This document shows, piece by piece, positions 16,243 to 18,125 of a stretch of DNA of 18,125 nt (position 1 is its first letter; each line of letters begins with the position of its first letter). The DNA is taken from assembly GCA_023139025.1 (NCBI GenBank), contig JAGLOH010000007.1, forward strand, positions 1-18,125, read 5' to 3'. The position numbers and the translations under genes were made by a program. The notes below the pieces were generated by a model. It ran no database searches. It was not told the origin of the DNA and was given only the letters and a program-made list of their open reading frames with translations. The DNA comes from Candidatus Heimdallarchaeota archaeon. GTDB taxonomy: Archaea > Asgardarchaeota > Heimdallarchaeia > Heimdallarchaeales > Heimdallarchaeaceae.

Positions 16243-17121
16243 TCACATCTCCGGTTGTTGTGCATCGATTAGCACAATGATTACTAATTCTGAAACTGGT
16301 ATAATTATATAAACCATCACTGCCATTAGCAGATTCGCATTTCCAGCTGAACCTCCTAACATTGACATCATTGCCAAAATTACTATAAAGAATATTGGAG
16401 CAACTACTCCCATAACCATGAATAATTCAGCCATTATACCTAGAGTATCAATGAAATTCTTCTCACTCTGAACTTTATCACTCATCAAAGTTTCAGAGGA
16501 AACTTCTAAGTATCTTTGTAACTCTCCTCCCGATGTAAAGGTCCCTACAATTCCTTCCAAAAAGCTTGAATATTTCGCTGAAGGAGATCTAAGAGAAGCT
16601 TCTCCGAGAGCATGTACTATATCATAACCAAAAACTTGTATGTCTCTGGATATTTTCCTTGCATCCTTAACAATTGCTTTACCAATCTTTTCTTTAGTAA
16701 GTGATAGAAATATTCGGTCAGGAGTAACGCCTGCAGATGCCATAGCTGTCATATAGCCAGCAGCTGTTGGTAAAGCTGCTTCCAATTTAGTTTTTCTTTC
16801 CCCAACCAAATAGCTGGGATAAACCCATGTAAAAACAAACATACTAATCAGGACTAAAATTGGTAAAACAAACACAAGTATTAATGAAATTCCTTTTCCT
16901 TCTACTTTTCTATTAGAGGCCCATACGGCTATAAGAACAATAAGAGAAACAAAAGATGAAATAATAGCCCAAAAAATTCTAACACTGAGATACATTCTCA
17001 CACTCTTATCTACCCCTGCTTTTCGCAAAGTTAATTTTAATCCATCAAATTCTGCAAGATATGGTTCTATAAACCTCCCAATATAAGAATAAGCTACAGA
17101 TTCTATTATTTTTGAACTCAT
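16243..17121 (-). CDS. FlaJ/TadB-like pilus assembly platform protein (first copy)
   Basis: This is the first gene of the six-gene operon, 292 residues. Helices are predicted at about 49-67, 78-101, 226-252 and 263-286. The T2SSF cytoplasmic domain lies between (about 110-225), with LEAALPTAAGYMTAMASAGV, a conserved run of the family, and FTSGGELQRYLE (195-206). It has one T2SSF domain, so it forms one half of the platform and probably heterodimerises with the protein encoded immediately downstream. ATG 17121 has GAGG 9 nt upstream. An AT-rich TATA-like TAATATATT lies at 17145-17153, and further candidates lie at 17185-17199. The ATPase partner is the gene at 10265. Confidence 0.88.
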   Translation of the reverse strand: MSSKIIESVAYSYIGRFIEPYLAEFDGLKLTLRKAGVDKSVRMYLSVRIFWAIISSFVSLIVLIAVWASNRKVEGKGISLILVFVLPILVLISMFVFTWVYPSYLVGERKTKLEAALPTAAGYMTAMASAGVTPDRIFLSLTKEKIGKAIVKDARKISRDIQVFGYDIVHALGEASLRSPSAKYSSFLEGIVGTFTSGGELQRYLEVSSETLMSDKVQSEKNFIDTLGIMAELFMVMGVVAPIFFIVILAMMSMLGGSAGNANLLMAVMVYIIIPVSELVIIVLIDAQQPEM

Positions 17122-17394
17122 TTTATTAGCCTCAAGACTTTTTGTAATATATTGTTCTACTACATAATATTGAACAAGGACTATTTAACATTTATTCGTA
17201 TATTGAATCCGTATATATTTCTTTTGAAACTTTTTCTTGTTGCAACTATGAAAAAAACCTGTTAATTCTCGTTTTAAGAATTTGAAATAGCCGAAAGCAT
17301 AGAAATCAACCTCAGAAAGATAGAATCTATACATATCGCTTGAAACAAACACTAACTATAAAAATGATAACACGTTGTTTTTACTCGAATCTAA
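17122..17394. promoter_or_regulatory. Divergent promoter region of the filament operon and the gelsolin-like gene
   Basis: This 273-nt AT-rich gap holds promoter-like sequence for both directions: TAATATATT at 17145-17153 (minus) and ACTATAAAAATG (17355-17366, plus). The plus-strand TATA core CTATAAAAA (17356-17364) predicts a start near 17386 and a leader of about 9 nt without an SD. I see no RNA gene or repeat in between. Confidence 0.45.
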
Positions 17395-18090
17395 ATGACT
17401 CTATATATTATACAGTCTACTGGAGAAATGACAGAGTGCACTAATAAAGAAGTCGCTCTAGCTTCTTCAAATGTCTTGATAGTAATTTCTCATAATCAGA
17501 AGAAGATTTACTCATGGATAGGTAGTCAATCATCTCCTCATTCCAAGTTCGCTTGTGCAAGAGAAACAGCTAGATTAAGAATGGAGCTAGGATATAAAAT
17601 TGTTAATTTAGAAGAATCTTCCACCAACAATGAGTTCTTAGAAGCAATAGACGAGGCAATAAATGCCCCCTCTGGAGGATTTGCAACAAAACCAAAACCT
17701 AAAACAAGAACAGCTCCAAAAGAAGTAACTTCTAAACCTAAAACAAGAACATCCCAAAAAAAAGTTCCTGTAAAAAAAGTAACTTCTAAACCAAAAGAGA
17801 AAAAGGAAGCTGAACCTAGACGAAATGAGATTAAAGCTGTAAAAACGAAAATAACTGATGTAGAACATATTTTCAAACAATTAGAAGTTCTTCCTCCAAT
17901 GGAGGATAGCATTCGGGATTATATTCTAGTTGGGGATTCACTATTTATTGCTCCTGAAAACATTGAGAAAAGTGATTCTGAATCAAAAGTACAACTTCCT
18001 GATGGATCTTTTGTTGCAGATGACTATGTACCAAGACTGTTTCTAGAAAATGGTAAAATTATTGCTGTTGAACTTTGGAGACAAAACTAA
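17395..18090 (+). CDS. Gelsolin-like domain protein with unrecognised C-terminal domain
   Basis: A 231-residue cytosolic protein in three parts. Residues 1-88 match a gelsolin-like domain: strand VLIVIS (27-32), then KKIYSWIGSQSSPHSKFACA (36-55) with the family's x-x-W-x-G core and the long helix through ARLRMELGY, then IVNLEE. Gelsolin domains bind, sever or cap actin in eukaryotes, and Asgard archaea have actin-regulating homologues. Residues 91-148 are a basic, Pro/Thr/Lys-rich linker with two near-copies of SKPKTRT. Residues 150-231 form a compact acidic/hydrophobic domain I do not recognise. The ATG follows a TATA box with only a short leader. Binding to a crenactin- or Asgard-type actin is inference; no actin gene is in the window. 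Confidence 0.75.
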   Translation: MTLYIIQSTGEMTECTNKEVALASSNVLIVISHNQKKIYSWIGSQSSPHSKFACARETARLRMELGYKIVNLEESSTNNEFLEAIDEAINAPSGGFATKPKPKTRTAPKEVTSKPKTRTSQKKVPVKKVTSKPKEKKEAEPRRNEIKAVKTKITDVEHIFKQLEVLPPMEDSIRDYILVGDSLFIAPENIEKSDSESKVQLPDGSFVADDYVPRLFLENGKIIAVELWRQN

Positions 18091-18125
18091 TAGCCCATTT
18101 TTTCCATTACTTTCTTTGCAATTAT
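18087..18125 (-). CDS. Possible C-terminal end of a convergent gene (partial)
   Basis: The minus strand reads IIAKKVMEKMGY and then TAG, open to the window edge. The amino-acid make-up is that of a normal protein C-terminus. Its stop overlaps the stop of the gelsolin-like gene by 2 nt in opposite orientation. Only 12 codons are visible, so it could be a chance open frame over an AT-rich terminator. Confidence 0.35.
   Translation of the reverse strand: MIAKKVMEKMGY

Noticed and set aside
10265..17121. Archaellum operon
   Set aside because: No FlaH, FlaX or flagellin with the usual archaellin pattern is seen, and the platform is encoded by two separate genes; a pilus-type system fits better.
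17538..17912. 124-residue open frame on the minus strand opposite the gelsolin-like gene
   Set aside because: Low-complexity Phe/Ser/Gly sequence that mirrors the Lys/Pro/Thr linker codons of the plus-strand gene; no SD or family pattern.

Overview
This AT-rich window comes from an archaeon. The evidence is TATA-like boxes placed about 25-30 nt ahead of apparently leaderless starts, class III (type IV prepilin-like) signal sequences, a GspE/FlaI/TadA-type ATPase paired with FlaJ/TadC-type membrane proteins, an intein-bearing coenzyme B12-dependent ribonucleotide reductase, and an archaeal-style Hsp20. A gelsolin-like domain protein near the right end points towards an Asgard (Promethearchaeota) lineage. 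That placement is inference; no rRNA or other phylogenetic marker is present.

Layout. (1) 1-2493, minus: the first 831 codons of a large secreted, tyrosine/tryptophan/glycine-rich protein with clusters of G-x3 repeats; its C-terminus lies outside the window. (2) 2662-5187, minus: a DUF354-type putative glycosyltransferase, a class I/II PLP aminotransferase and a five-cysteine zinc-ribbon protein, in transcription order. (3) 5251-8511, minus: class II ribonucleotide reductase split by a 366-residue LAGLIDADG intein located exactly at the catalytic thiyl-radical cysteine. (4) 8512-8852: a 341-nt divergent promoter region that may hold a small RNA. (5) 8853-11800, plus: two membrane-anchored pilin-like proteins and the assembly ATPase. 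(6) 11892-12518, plus: a small heat-shock protein behind a palindrome-bearing promoter. (7) 17121-12541, minus: a tightly packed six-gene operon with two separate FlaJ/TadC-like platform proteins, a cytoplasmic coiled-coil protein and three pilin-like proteins. (8) 17395-18090, plus: a gelsolin-like domain joined by a basic repetitive linker to an unrecognised C-terminal domain. A possible partial gene converges on it at the right edge.

Regions 5 and 7 together look like one type IV filament (Tad-like pilus) machine. It has ATPase, two platform subunits, five candidate pilins or minor pilins and one unassigned coiled-coil component, arranged as two converging arms around the Hsp20 gene. No prepilin peptidase and no archaellum-specific FlaH/FlaX gene is visible, so a pilus or adhesion/secretion filament is a better reading than an archaellum. 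In the six-gene arm, ribosome-binding sites overlap the upstream stop codon at four of five junctions with gaps of 1-4 nt, which implies translational coupling. The parts most worth following up are the gelsolin fusion, the G-x3 surface protein and the filament operon with its coiled-coil protein.
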